From assembly GCA_947169685.1 (NCBI GenBank), contig CAMVQS010000005.1, positions 1-61,446 on the forward strand: 61,446 bases of DNA, in the 5' to 3' direction. The notes below the pieces were generated by a model. The model saw only the letters and a program-made list of their open reading frames with translations, made no database searches and was not told the DNA's origin. Positions 46,689-55,528 of this stretch are shown here, piece after piece (position 1 is the stretch's first letter; each line of letters begins with the position of its first letter). The position numbers and the translations under genes were made by a program. This DNA is from an uncultured Prevotella sp. (lineage in GTDB: Bacteria > Bacteroidota > Bacteroidia > Bacteroidales > Bacteroidaceae).

Positions 46689-46876
46689 ACGAATGGTGTA
46701 AAAGCTGTTTTGTCATAACTTTTTATTTGCTCAAATTTCCACTCGAACTGCGACCTCGAAGAGAAAAAGAGCGAAGATGACTACCATTTGTATGCACCCC
46801 TTACAAGGTGCAGACTATACATAGGTAGTTGAGGTTGTCGCAGACCTGAGTGGAATATGGAGGTCTGCGCTTTTTT
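46689..46876 (+). ncRNA. Structured RNA with terminator: attenuator/leader or stand-alone small RNA
   Basis: Transcription from the promoter above would give about 188 bases ending at TTTTTT (46871-46876). Helices seen by eye are 46737-46744 with 46848-46855, 46748-46754 with 46837-46843, 46780-46785 with 46824-46829, 46789-46793 with 46817-46821, and 46793-46798 with 46807-46812. A 9-bp terminator stem (46839-46847 with 46861-46869) competes with the second helix. This is the layout of an on/off attenuator. It matches no RNA class I could recognise; 6S RNA and other Bacteroidales RNAs remain possible. Confidence 0.6.
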
Positions 46877-46937
46877 GTGCTTACCTTCTTACGTGTGACA
46901 GTTCACATTATTATTAACAAATAAAAAGGTAAACATT

Positions 46938-47556
46938 ATGGAACAGAAGCACGTGGACGGGTGTTGCCCAGTATGGTATCAACTCTTCTGCAAATTCCAG
47001 GCAAGCTGACGGCTATGGCACCAAAGACCAGGAAGCCCTGAAGAGTGACTGGGGCAACACCATTGGCGATGGCTGGCGCACGCTGACCAAAGCAGAGTGG
47101 AAGTATATATTCAATACCCGCACCACTGGCGGCACCGTGTTCGGCACCACGCAGGCTCGCTACACCCACGCCACCATTAATACTGACAACGGCACTGATG
47201 GCGTGAACGGCATGATCCTGTTCCCAGACGGCGTCGACATCGCATTGTCTGAGGTTACCACCGTTGGTACAGTCAACAACGTAAGCACGTGGGAGGCCGG
47301 GACCAAGTGTACCTCGGCTCAGTGGACAGCCCTTGCTACCAAAGGCTGTGTATTTCTGCCTGCTGCGGGCCACCGTTCGGGTACGACGATGTACAATCCC
47401 GGTGTCGCCGGCAAATACTGGACGTCGTATTCCTCTAATGAGTACCATGCGGCCAGCGCCTCAGATGTGACCTTCAGGTCTAACAATCTGAATACCACGG
47501 GCTCGGGCGGCCGCAAGTTCGGGGGCTCGGTACGCCTCGTTTGCCCAGTTGAGTAA
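46938..47556 (+). pseudogene. Decayed gene: start codon fused out of frame to C-terminal secreted-protein domain
   Basis: An ATG at 46938 after a plausible ribosome-binding context (AAAAAGGTAAAC) gives only a 19-residue peptide. One base out of frame, from 46939, an uninterrupted frame encodes about 205 residues (WTGVAQYGINSSANS, GWRTLTKAEW, FLPAAGHRSGT, then GGSVRLVCPVE). This is the C-terminal domain of a large family of Prevotella secreted proteins ending SVRLVCPVE. The signal peptide and N-terminal body are missing. An internal deletion joining the first codons to the end of the gene is the simplest account. Confidence 0.7.
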
Positions 47557-47573
47557 GATTTGAACCTCTCACC

Positions 47574-47604
47574 ATCCCCGCCGCCTGTCACAGGTGGCGG
47601 GGAT
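47574..47604 (+). terminator. Terminator hairpin after the decayed gene
   Basis: A 14-bp stem with one G-T pair (47574-47587 with 47591-47604) has a TCA loop and is followed by A-rich sequence. It begins 17 bases after the stop. Confidence 0.75.
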
Positions 47605-47617
47605 AACATAAAAGAAA

Positions 47618-47942
47618 AAGCGTTGCACTAAAGTGCGACAAGCGATCTCTGAGGCTTCGCCTCGGCAGAGTATGAAAGCAAGCTTTCACTCTGCTCTCGG
47701 CTTAACGCAAGCGTTCTCACACTTACTGACACAACGTCGGGGTGCTTTGCGTTTGTGTGTGTAAAGAAACACAGGGGCCTGCCATCACGATAGGGCCCCT
47801 TAGGCACACTGCCTGTTCATCGCAGACAGTGCTTTTAATTATACTTAAATATTTAGAAACGCCTGAGCCGTGAGGCCCGGGCGTTCCACAACATCATTTT
47901 TTACATATTACGTTGAAGTGCCTGAGCCGTGAGGCCCGGGCG
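47618..47942. repeat. Gene-free cluster of hairpins with a duplicated 23-base unit
   Basis: This stretch encodes nothing obvious. It holds successive inverted repeats: GTTGCACT/AGTGCGAC, GAGGCTTCGCCTC, GCAGAGT...GAAAGC/GCTTTCACTCTGC, AGGGGCC/GGCCCCT, and CACTGCCTG/CAGACAGTG followed by TTTT. It also contains two identical 23-base hairpin units (47861-47883 and 47920-47942), each followed by T-rich DNA. It may be a nest of palindromic repeats or stacked terminators shielding the next operon. Confidence 0.6.
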
Positions 47943-48005
47943 CTTTTCTTGTTTTCTAAATAGCATCCCTAAGACTGCGTCTCTAAAAGAAAAACGCGTT
48001 TTCTT

Positions 48006-48036
48006 TTTGCATTTTCCGTACTTATTTGTACCTTTG
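48006..48036 (+). promoter_or_regulatory. Promoter of the YfhO-family gene
   Basis: TTTG (48006-48009) and TACCTTTG (48029-48036) are 19 bases apart. This places the start of transcription near 48043 and favours the ATG at 48060 over the one at 48051. Confidence 0.75.
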
Positions 48037-48059
48037 CCCCCTGAAATAATATGCATGTT

Positions 48060-50666
48060 ATGAAGAATTGGAAGAAATGGCTGCCTGATGTGGTGGCAGT
48101 AGTAGTATTCGCTGTGATAGCATTTGCCTATTTCTATCCAGCTGACGTTGAGGATCGTATCTTGTTCCGTCATGACTCATCGGCTGGTATAGGTGCAGGC
48201 CAGGAGGCTTCGGAGTATATGCAACGCACAGGCGAGCGTACTCGCTGGACAAATGCTTTGTTTGGTGGCATGCCAACGTACCAGACAGCACCATCGTATG
48301 ACTCGACGGACACGCTACAGACGGCAGTAAATGCCTATCATCTGTGGTTGCCGGAGAATGTGTGGTACGTGTTTGCCTACCTGCTGGGCTTCTATATCCT
48401 ACTCAGGGCCTTCAACTTCAAGCAGTGGCTAGCCATGCTGGGAGCCATCGTTTGGGCATTCTCCAGCTATTTCTTCATCATCATTGCTGCCGGCCATATC
48501 TGGAAGGTGATGGCACTGGCCTATCTGCCACCTATGATAGCAGGTATCGTACTGGCTTACAGGGGGAAATACCTGTGGGGACTTGTGGTGACGTCTATTT
48601 TTGCAGCGTTCGAGGTATATGCCAACCACGTGCAAATGACGTATTACTACCTGTTTGTCATCGTGGCCATGGTCATAGCGTTCATCATTGAAGGTGCAAA
48701 GAAGAAAGACTGGCATCACGTGCTGAAGGCGACTGGTGTCTGCGCAGCCGGTGCGTTGATTGGTATATGTCTGAACCTCTCGAACCTCTACCACACATGG
48801 CAGTACTCACAGGAGACCATGCGAGGCAAGAGTGAGCTGGTCAAAGAGAACAATGCCAACCAAACCAGCAGCGGACTGGACCGTGACTACATCACACAAT
48901 GGTCGTACGGACTGGACGAGACGTGGACGCTACTCATTCCGAACACAAAGGGTGGTGCCTCGGTACCCATCTCACAGGATGAGACAGCAATGGCACATGC
49001 CGATGACCAGGTAGAGGATTTCTTTGGACAGGTATTCCAGATGAACCCCTATAACAACTTCTACGAGTACTGGGGCACACAGCCTATGACGGCCGGTCCC
49101 GTCTATGTGGGAGCTTTCGTCATGTTCCTCTTTGTGCTGGGTCTTTTCCTTGTAAAGGGTCCCATGAAGTGGGCACTTCTGGCTGCTACCATTCTGAGTA
49201 TTCTGCTGTCATGGGGTAAGAACTTCATGCCAATGACCGACCTGTTCCTCGACTTTGTACCGATGTATGCCAAGTTCCGTACGGTAGCATCCATTCTGGT
49301 CATTGCCGAGTTCACCATTCCCCTGCTGGCGATGCTGGCGCTGAAGAAAGTGATTGACGAGCCGCAGGTGCTGAAGGAGAAAGCAAAGTATTTCTATATT
49401 TCGCTTGCACTTACGGGCGGGTTCTGTCTGCTGTTTGCCCTGATACCTGACCTATTCTTTAACTTCAGCTCTGCACAGGATGCCCAAACCGTAGATATGA
49501 TGAACGCACAGATTGTGCAGCTACTGACAGACCATCCCGACGTCATGCAGCAGTATCAGGCAGTTGTCGGACACCTGCTGCCCTCGCTGGAGGAGATGCA
49601 CAAGGCAGTGTTTGTGGCTGACTGCTGGCGCTCGCTGCTCATCATATTAATAGGTGTTATCTGTCTGCTGCTCTATCGCTGGGGCAAGCTACGTGCCACA
49701 TGGCTCGTCATTGCACTCTGTGTACTCTGTCTGGTGGATATGTGGCAGGTGAACAAGCGTTACCTGAACGACGAGATGTTCGTGCCCAAGGCAGAACGCG
49801 AGAACCCCATCAAGCCCACCTATGCCGACGAGCAGATCCTGCAGGACAAGGAACCGGACTATCGTGTGCTGAACATGACCTCCAACACGTTCAACGAAAA
49901 CGAGACTTCTTATTTCCATAAGAGCATCGGTGGATACCATGCAGCTAAGCTCCGCCGTTACCAGGAACTTATAGATGCTTATATCATGCCAGAAATGCAG
50001 TCGCTGTTTATTGCACTGCCACAGGTGGGCTACGACCTGAACCAGTTGTCAATAGACAGTCTGGCACCCGTATTGAACATGCTCAATACGAAGTATATCA
50101 TCACCGCAGTAAACAACCAGCCAGTGCCACAGCGCAACTTCCAGGCATACGGCAACGCATGGTTTGTAGATAAGGTAAGCTATGTGGAGAATGCCAACGA
50201 GGAGCTAGATGCATTGGGAAGTCTGCCGTTGCGTCATGAAGCAGTAGCCGACAAAAAGTTTGCCGACGTGCTGGGCCAGAGTACCCCGCAGGACACGCTG
50301 AGCATTGTCACGCTCAACAAGTACGAACCCAACCAGCTCACCTATACGGTCAACTCCGGAAAGGGTGGCGTTGTGGTGTTCTCGGAGATTTACTATCCTG
50401 GCTGGACGGCAACCATCGATGGACAGGAGGCAGAGCTAGGGCGCGTCAACTACGTACTGCGTGCCCTACAGGTTAAGCCCGGCAGACATGAGGTAATACT
50501 CTCGTTCTTCCCCAAGTCGGTGAAGACCACAGAGACCATCGCTTACTTGTCGTACGGCGTGCTACTGCTCATCATAGTGGCAGGCGTGTTCTTTACACTT
50601 CGTGATAGACGTCATGGCGCATGTAAGCCCGATGACCATACCACGCCACAACAGCAAAGCAAATAA
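48060..50666 (+). CDS. YfhO-family membrane protein
   Basis: The protein has 868 residues from the ATG at 48060; an ATG three codons earlier would leave almost no leader. It has an N-terminal helix and about ten to twelve further helices typical of GT-C-like folds. An early large extracytoplasmic loop carries DEAT-type residues, and a C-terminal beta domain (GGVVVFSEIYYPGWTATIDG) precedes the last helix. YfhO in Bacillus is needed for glycosylation of lipoteichoic acid. In Bacteroidetes the family probably transfers sugars from lipid carriers, and the acceptor is unknown. The 3' end overlaps the convergent fucP gene by 74 bases. Confidence 0.9.
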   Translation: MKNWKKWLPDVVAVVVFAVIAFAYFYPADVEDRILFRHDSSAGIGAGQEASEYMQRTGERTRWTNALFGGMPTYQTAPSYDSTDTLQTAVNAYHLWLPENVWYVFAYLLGFYILLRAFNFKQWLAMLGAIVWAFSSYFFIIIAAGHIWKVMALAYLPPMIAGIVLAYRGKYLWGLVVTSIFAAFEVYANHVQMTYYYLFVIVAMVIAFIIEGAKKKDWHHVLKATGVCAAGALIGICLNLSNLYHTWQYSQETMRGKSELVKENNANQTSSGLDRDYITQWSYGLDETWTLLIPNTKGGASVPISQDETAMAHADDQVEDFFGQVFQMNPYNNFYEYWGTQPMTAGPVYVGAFVMFLFVLGLFLVKGPMKWALLAATILSILLSWGKNFMPMTDLFLDFVPMYAKFRTVASILVIAEFTIPLLAMLALKKVIDEPQVLKEKAKYFYISLALTGGFCLLFALIPDLFFNFSSAQDAQTVDMMNAQIVQLLTDHPDVMQQYQAVVGHLLPSLEEMHKAVFVADCWRSLLIILIGVICLLLYRWGKLRATWLVIALCVLCLVDMWQVNKRYLNDEMFVPKAERENPIKPTYADEQILQDKEPDYRVLNMTSNTFNENETSYFHKSIGGYHAAKLRRYQELIDAYIMPEMQSLFIALPQVGYDLNQLSIDSLAPVLNMLNTKYIITAVNNQPVPQRNFQAYGNAWFVDKVSYVENANEELDALGSLPLRHEAVADKKFADVLGQSTPQDTLSIVTLNKYEPNQLTYTVNSGKGGVVVFSEIYYPGWTATIDGQEAELGRVNYVLRALQVKPGRHEVILSFFPKSVKTTETIAYLSYGVLLLIIVAGVFFTLRDRRHGACKPDDHTTPQQQSK

Positions 50667-51927
50667 GCGGAACAATAAACGACACATTCGTTGCAGGCAG
50701 TCCTAATACCGACACTTTCAGGTCGATGAGGGCTGCCTGTAATGGTGGAAAGACCGAGCCTCCCAAGATAGCCATGATAAGTCCGGCACTGGCCACCTTC
50801 ACGTTCGAGTCACCCACACCACGCAGTGCTAAACCGTAAATGGTGGGGAACATCAATGACATGCAGGCGCTGACAATTACCAGACAGTAAAGGCCATTGA
50901 TATCCGTAAACAGTATGACACCAGCAACGGCAGACACACTTATAACAGCCAGTACAGTCAGCAGACGGCTTGGAGTCACGAACTTCAGGAAGTAGGTGCA
51001 GACAAAACGGAAGATGGTAAACAGTACCAAGGCAGCAATGTTATACTTCTGCGACAACACCTCGGCAGCACGTTCGTCCATTCCCTCACTGACAAAAAGA
51101 CGGGTACCATACTGGATGATGAACGTCCAGCACATCACCTGCGCACCAATGTAGAAGAACTGTGCCATCACACCCTCTCGGTAGTTCTTGAGATGTATAA
51201 GCTCCTTCAGCGACTGACGCAGGGGCTTATTGCTAGTGGTACTCGTCATCTTGGGCATACGTGTAAACCATATTAACAGCAACAGGATAAGGATGAAGGC
51301 ACCAATATAGACGTAGGGCTGAATGAGTACACCAAGATCGTGTTCCTTGACAATCTCAAACTGCTGGTCGTTGAGCAACATACGAGCATGGGAGTCAATG
51401 GGGCTCATGCGAGCCTGTACATATTGCATAGCAACAAAAGAGCCTGCCAACACACCAATAGGGTTGAAGGCCTGTGCGAAGTTCAGACGCCGCGTCGCCG
51501 TATCCTCACTACCCATGCAATAGACATACGGATTGCATGACGTTTCCAGAAACGACAGTCCACAGGTCAGTATGAAGTAAGCCAACAGGAAAGGAAAGAA
51601 CATGCCCATCTCCTTGGCAGGGAAGAACAGCAACGCACCAATAGCATAAAGTATCAGGCCGACGAGCACACCACTCTTGAAGGAATAACGCTGAATAAAC
51701 AAAGCAGCAGGGAATGCCATCACAAAATAGCCAAAATAGAAAGCCACAGGCACCAGGGCGCCCTCAGTGACACTCATACGGAATATCTTGGAAAAAGCCT
51801 TTACCATTGGCGTTGTCACGTCATTGGCAAATCCCCACAGTACAAAACACGTAGTAATGAGGATAAAGGGCACGAGGTAACTGACACCGTTCCTCATCAC
51901 CATGCCGTTCTGTTCGTTTTTGTTCAT
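50593..51927 (-). CDS. fucP: L-fucose:proton symporter (FucP family)
   Basis: This 444-residue major-facilitator transporter has twelve helices and FucP marks: FVLWGFANDVTTPMVKAF, FYFGYFVMAFPAALFIQR, and SFLETSCNPYVY. The last has the ETSCNPY motif of sugar-MFS members that includes fucose permease. It imports L-fucose (possibly other 6-deoxy sugars) with H+. It is divergent from fkp, which activates fucose, so the two form a salvage unit. The 3' end overlaps the YfhO gene by 74 bases. Confidence 0.9.
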   Translation of the reverse strand: MNKNEQNGMVMRNGVSYLVPFILITTCFVLWGFANDVTTPMVKAFSKIFRMSVTEGALVPVAFYFGYFVMAFPAALFIQRYSFKSGVLVGLILYAIGALLFFPAKEMGMFFPFLLAYFILTCGLSFLETSCNPYVYCMGSEDTATRRLNFAQAFNPIGVLAGSFVAMQYVQARMSPIDSHARMLLNDQQFEIVKEHDLGVLIQPYVYIGAFILILLLLIWFTRMPKMTSTTSNKPLRQSLKELIHLKNYREGVMAQFFYIGAQVMCWTFIIQYGTRLFVSEGMDERAAEVLSQKYNIAALVLFTIFRFVCTYFLKFVTPSRLLTVLAVISVSAVAGVILFTDINGLYCLVIVSACMSLMFPTIYGLALRGVGDSNVKVASAGLIMAILGGSVFPPLQAALIDLKVSVLGLPATNVSFIVPLICFAVVAWYGHRAYMRHDVYHEV

Positions 51928-51959
51928 AACGGGTAATATTTATCAGACTATATAGATTG

Positions 51960-51967
51960 CAAATATA
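51960..51967 (-). promoter_or_regulatory. -7 element of fucP
   Basis: CAAATATA on the plus strand reads TATATTTG on the minus strand, 33 bases before the fucP start. Confidence 0.55.
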
Positions 51968-52054
51968 CAAAAAATAGGAGTAACCATGGAGTCGCACCCG
52001 TTTGTTTAACATTAATTAAACAAGGTGATACCGTACGTTCTCAAAACTATTGAG

Positions 52055-52062
52055 TATATTTG
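52055..52062 (+). promoter_or_regulatory. -7 element of fkp
   Basis: TATATTTG lies 20 bases before the fkp start codon. It is the same -7 sequence as that of the divergent fucP gene, about 90 bases away. Confidence 0.6.
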
Positions 52063-52082
52063 CACGGAAAATACTGCTGACA

Positions 52083-54674
52083 ATGAAGAAACTGCTATCA
52101 CTTCCGCCCAACCTCGTGGGCTGCTTCCATGATGTGACCGGACTGAAAACTGACGAATATTTCTGTACATGTGACCCTGTAGGCCATAAGCTGGGCAGCG
52201 GGGGAGGAACAGCATGGCTGTTGCAAGAGGCCTGTCGCCACGAAGGAGCCGCAGACTTCTCCACTTGGCTTGCAAAGGAGAAGCGTATCCTGTTGCATGC
52301 AGGAGGACGCAGCCAGCGCCTGCCGTCGTATGCCCCGTCTAGCAAGCTGTTGGTGCCTGTTCCGGTGTTCCGCTGGGAACGTGGCCAACGACTCTCCCAA
52401 GACCTATTGTCATTACAACTGCCACTATATGAGCGTATCATGGATATGACCCCTGAAGGACTGAACACGATGATAGTCAGCGGTGATGTCCTCATTCGTT
52501 CCACCCAGAAGCTGCCCCCAGTCCCACAGGCTGACGTAATATGCTATGGTTTGTGGCTCGATGCCTCGGTGGCCAAGAACCACGGGGTATTTGTCAGTGA
52601 GCGCCACACGCCACAAGTATTGAAGCAGATGTTGCAGAAGCCGACGGTGGAGACACTGAGCGGACTGATGCGTCAGCATTTCTACCTGACCGACATCGGT
52701 ATCTGGCTGTTGAGCGACCGAGCCGTTGAGCTTCTAATGAAAAAGAGTGGTATAAACACTCTGAACAAAAGTCTCTCAACTCTCAACTCTCAACACTCAA
52801 CTTTCTATGACCTCTATGCAGAGTTCGGCTGTGCGTTAGGCACTCATCCCACGCTGCCTGACGAGGAGCTGTCGCAACTCTCGGTGGCCATCGTGCCGTT
52901 GCCTGGAGGCGAGTTCTACCATTTCGGAACCAGTCGTGAGATGATCAGTTCGACGCTGACACTACAAAACCTTGTGTACGACCAGCGTCAGATTATGCAT
53001 CGTGACCGTAAGCCACAGCCCAGCATCTTTGTGCAGAACTCCGTCATAGACTACCCATTTGCAGCGGAGAACAAAAACATCTGGATTGAGAACAGCTACA
53101 TAGGCAAACGCTGGACGCTGACGCAGGACAACATCGTGACGGGTGTGCCTGAGAACGACTGGGAGATACACCTTGCCCCTGGGGAGTGTATCGATGTGGT
53201 TCCTGTAGGCGAAAAGGACTACGAGGTGCGGCGTTACAGGATAGACGACCGTGTAGATAGTGACGAGATATGCACACGTGTCAACCTGCACCGCCTGTTT
53301 GCACAACGACAGGCCTTTCGTCGTGAAAACTGGTCTGCACTAGCCCGTAATTGGGAGCACAGCGTGTTCTACCAGCTTGACCTTGACGATGCTGCCAAGA
53401 CGTTCCATGAGGAGCAACTGCCACTGCCACCGCAACTGCCTGCTGACGCACCACTCCTGACACGTATCAGCAACGCCATGTTCCGTGGTGACAGCGAGCG
53501 CGCCTTCGGTTTGTTGAGAGAAGGTCTTACAGACAGCGAGCCACAGGCCACAAGGGGCAGGAAGAGTGTTTCCGACGACCAGATTGTCTGGGCACGTTCT
53601 CCTGTACGCATTGACATAGCAGGCGGATGGACGGACACCCCACCCTATTGTCTGATGGAGGGCGGCAGCGTGGTAAACCTAGCCATTGAGCTGAACGGCC
53701 AGCCACCCTTGCAGGCTTACGTCAAACCATCTCGTGAACCACATGTCATCCTGAGAAGCATTGACCTGGGAGCTACAGAGGTGATAGAGACCTACGAGCA
53801 GCTCCTGCAATATAACAAAGTGGGCTCGCCCTTCTCCATCCCCAAGGCAGCATTGGTGCTGGCAGGCTTCCGTCCTCAGGCCCTGCATGCCACGCTCCGT
53901 GCCCAGCTGGAGGCTTTCGGCTGTGGCATCGAACTGACACTGCTGTCGGCTGTTCCCGCCGGCAGCGGACTGGGAACGAGCAGCATCCTTGCCGCTACCG
54001 TGTTGGGCGCACTCAATGATTTCTGCGGATTGGGCTGGGATAAGAACGAAATAGGCCAGCAGACACTTATCCTGGAACAACTGCTCACCACGGGTGGCGG
54101 CTGGCAGGATCAGTTTGGCGGTGTGCTCGGTGGCGTTAAACTGCTACAGACAGAGGCTGGCTGGATGCAACAGCCCGTTGTCCGCTGGCTGCCCGATGCC
54201 CTGTTCACACAACCGGAATATGCTCCCTGTCACCTATTATATTATACCGGCATCACCCGCACAGCCAAGACCATCCTGGCAGAGATTGTGCGCAGGATGT
54301 TCCTGAACCAGCACGAACAGCTGCAGATGCTACGCGACATGAAGCAGCATACACTCGATATGTACGAAGCCATTCAGCAACAGGACTTCCAGGAGATGGG
54401 ACAGCTCATCCGCAAGACATGGACACAGAACCAGCTCCTTGACAGCGGCACCAATCCTCCAGAGGTTCAGGAACTGACCAGTCTCGTAGATGACCTTTGT
54501 TGGGGCTACAAACTGCCTGGAGCAGGGGGTGGCGGCTACCTTTATATGGTGGCAAAAGACCCTGAGGCTGCTGCACGTATCAAAACACTACTGAATGAAC
54601 ATCGGAACAATCCCAATGCCCGCTTCGTTGATATGACCTTGTCAAAGAAAGGCTTACAGGTTAGCAGAAGCTGA
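52083..54674 (+). CDS. fkp: Bifunctional fucokinase/fucose-1-phosphate guanylyltransferase
   Basis: The protein has 863 residues from the ATG at 52083; upstream in-frame codons lie before the promoter. The N-terminal half is the GDP-fucose pyrophosphorylase domain and the middle a beta-helix-like part. The C-terminal third is a GHMP kinase with PVRIDIAGGWTDTPPYC, VPAGSGLGTSSILAA and LPGAGGGGY. The enzyme converts L-fucose with ATP and GTP to GDP-L-fucose, used to fucosylate surface capsule and glycoproteins in Bacteroidetes. A heptamer array (52772-52803) inserts SLSTLNSQHSTF near residue 235. Its unit is identical to one in the sensor kinase gene. Confidence 0.96.
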   Translation: MKKLLSLPPNLVGCFHDVTGLKTDEYFCTCDPVGHKLGSGGGTAWLLQEACRHEGAADFSTWLAKEKRILLHAGGRSQRLPSYAPSSKLLVPVPVFRWERGQRLSQDLLSLQLPLYERIMDMTPEGLNTMIVSGDVLIRSTQKLPPVPQADVICYGLWLDASVAKNHGVFVSERHTPQVLKQMLQKPTVETLSGLMRQHFYLTDIGIWLLSDRAVELLMKKSGINTLNKSLSTLNSQHSTFYDLYAEFGCALGTHPTLPDEELSQLSVAIVPLPGGEFYHFGTSREMISSTLTLQNLVYDQRQIMHRDRKPQPSIFVQNSVIDYPFAAENKNIWIENSYIGKRWTLTQDNIVTGVPENDWEIHLAPGECIDVVPVGEKDYEVRRYRIDDRVDSDEICTRVNLHRLFAQRQAFRRENWSALARNWEHSVFYQLDLDDAAKTFHEEQLPLPPQLPADAPLLTRISNAMFRGDSERAFGLLREGLTDSEPQATRGRKSVSDDQIVWARSPVRIDIAGGWTDTPPYCLMEGGSVVNLAIELNGQPPLQAYVKPSREPHVILRSIDLGATEVIETYEQLLQYNKVGSPFSIPKAALVLAGFRPQALHATLRAQLEAFGCGIELTLLSAVPAGSGLGTSSILAATVLGALNDFCGLGWDKNEIGQQTLILEQLLTTGGGWQDQFGGVLGGVKLLQTEAGWMQQPVVRWLPDALFTQPEYAPCHLLYYTGITRTAKTILAEIVRRMFLNQHEQLQMLRDMKQHTLDMYEAIQQQDFQEMGQLIRKTWTQNQLLDSGTNPPEVQELTSLVDDLCWGYKLPGAGGGGYLYMVAKDPEAAARIKTLLNEHRNNPNARFVDMTLSKKGLQVSRS
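52772..52803 (+). repeat. Heptamer tandem array inside fkp
   Basis: TCTCAAC units repeat four to five times with one changed base, in frame. Together with the bases just before, it shares a 28-base identical stretch with the array in the kinase gene at 22007-22034. Confidence 0.9.
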
Positions 54675-54685
54675 GCCGACTCAGC
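54670..54685. terminator. Compact hairpin over two convergent stop codons
   Basis: GCTGAG (54670-54675), CCGA loop, CTCAGC (54680-54685). The arms contain the stop codons of fkp (ends 54674) and of the convergent GSCFA gene (ends 54681). It is a short stem without T-run, so termination may be weak. Confidence 0.5.
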
Positions 54686-55514
54686 CTTCATCGTTCAGGC
54701 CCTTCAGAGGGTATTTCTCTCTGAAGGCTTTCAGACGTTCCTGTGTCTTCTCCATGAACCGACGGTATTCCTCCGATTCTGGGTGGAACGGACGGTGCTG
54801 CAAGGCTTCCCGTATGGGTTTCCATTCCTCCATAAACGTCTTGGCTTCTGCACAGAAACACCAGTCCGTGAGCTGTTCCCAAACGTAATCCACTGCCTGC
54901 TCCGAGGGGTGCAGCATGTCGGTAGCATAGAAACGATAGTCGCGTAGCTCGTCCATCAGTATTTCGTAGGCAGGGAAATAGGACAGGTGATGTCTGATGT
55001 AAGATGTAAGATGTAAGAGTCTGTCAATGGCGAGTAATAACGTGGCTTTCGACAGCTGACTCTCGTGGTAGCCGTATTTCCTGTAGCGGATGGGACTGAC
55101 CGTCAGCACCACCTGCACCTCAGCATGGTGGGACTTCAACAGCTCTACGGCCTGTTGCAGATATGCCGCACATTCGCTGACCATCAGCTCTTCCTCCTGG
55201 AATAGGGCAGCAGGACGCTTCTCACAGTTATCGACAATCTCGCCCGTCTCTTTCAGCCGATAGACATGGTTCGTACCCAGCGTCAGGAACACCGTTCTGA
55301 ACGAAGAAAGCTCCCCACCCATTTTCTCCAGGGTATGCAGGATGCTGACAGGATTGTACATCGTGCCATAGGGGTTCACCGTTACCGTGAAACCGTTATC
55401 CCTGAACCGCTGTCCTATCTCGTTGGCAAAGCACGAACCCACCAGCAGCACCTCGTCACAGGGCTGAAGTTCGAAGCCGGCCTTGCCCGTGTCTATCCTT
55501 GTCCTGAATTCCAT
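54681..55514 (-). CDS. GSCFA-domain protein
   Basis: The protein has 277 residues. The family motif GSCFA is at residues 27-31, followed by NEIGQRF, TLGTNHVYR, LTVSPIRYR and a late YFPAYEILMDELRDYRFYATDMLHPSEQA. GSCFA proteins are SGNH-like hydrolases; the Ser of GSCFA and the D-x-x-H (DMLHPS) are the expected catalytic residues. The substrate is unknown, and a role in esterified surface sugars is inferred only from the neighbouring fucose genes. A heptamer array (54989-55021) replaces part of a loop (LHLTSYIRHHLS). It is the last gene of a three-gene minus-strand operon. Confidence 0.9.
   Translation of the reverse strand: MEFRTRIDTGKAGFELQPCDEVLLVGSCFANEIGQRFRDNGFTVTVNPYGTMYNPVSILHTLEKMGGELSSFRTVFLTLGTNHVYRLKETGEIVDNCEKRPAALFQEEELMVSECAAYLQQAVELLKSHHAEVQVVLTVSPIRYRKYGYHESQLSKATLLLAIDRLLHLTSYIRHHLSYFPAYEILMDELRDYRFYATDMLHPSEQAVDYVWEQLTDWCFCAEAKTFMEEWKPIREALQHRPFHPESEEYRRFMEKTQERLKAFREKYPLKGLNDEG
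54989..55021 (-). repeat. Heptamer tandem array inside the GSCFA gene
   Basis: TAAGATG units repeat three to four times with period 7 on the plus strand. On the coding strand they encode a loop before the conserved YFPAYEI segment. Confidence 0.8.
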
Positions 55515-55528
55515 AGGATGGTGTTACA

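Noticed and set aside
46689..46876. Calling the structured RNA 6S RNA
   Set aside because: Length fits, but the 5' end does not pair with the 3' end and no central bubble arrangement is evident. It is therefore left unnamed.
46938..46997. A 19-residue leader peptide as a real gene
   Set aside because: It is better explained as the start of a gene whose frame was lost by deletion. No leader-peptide features such as codon runs are present.
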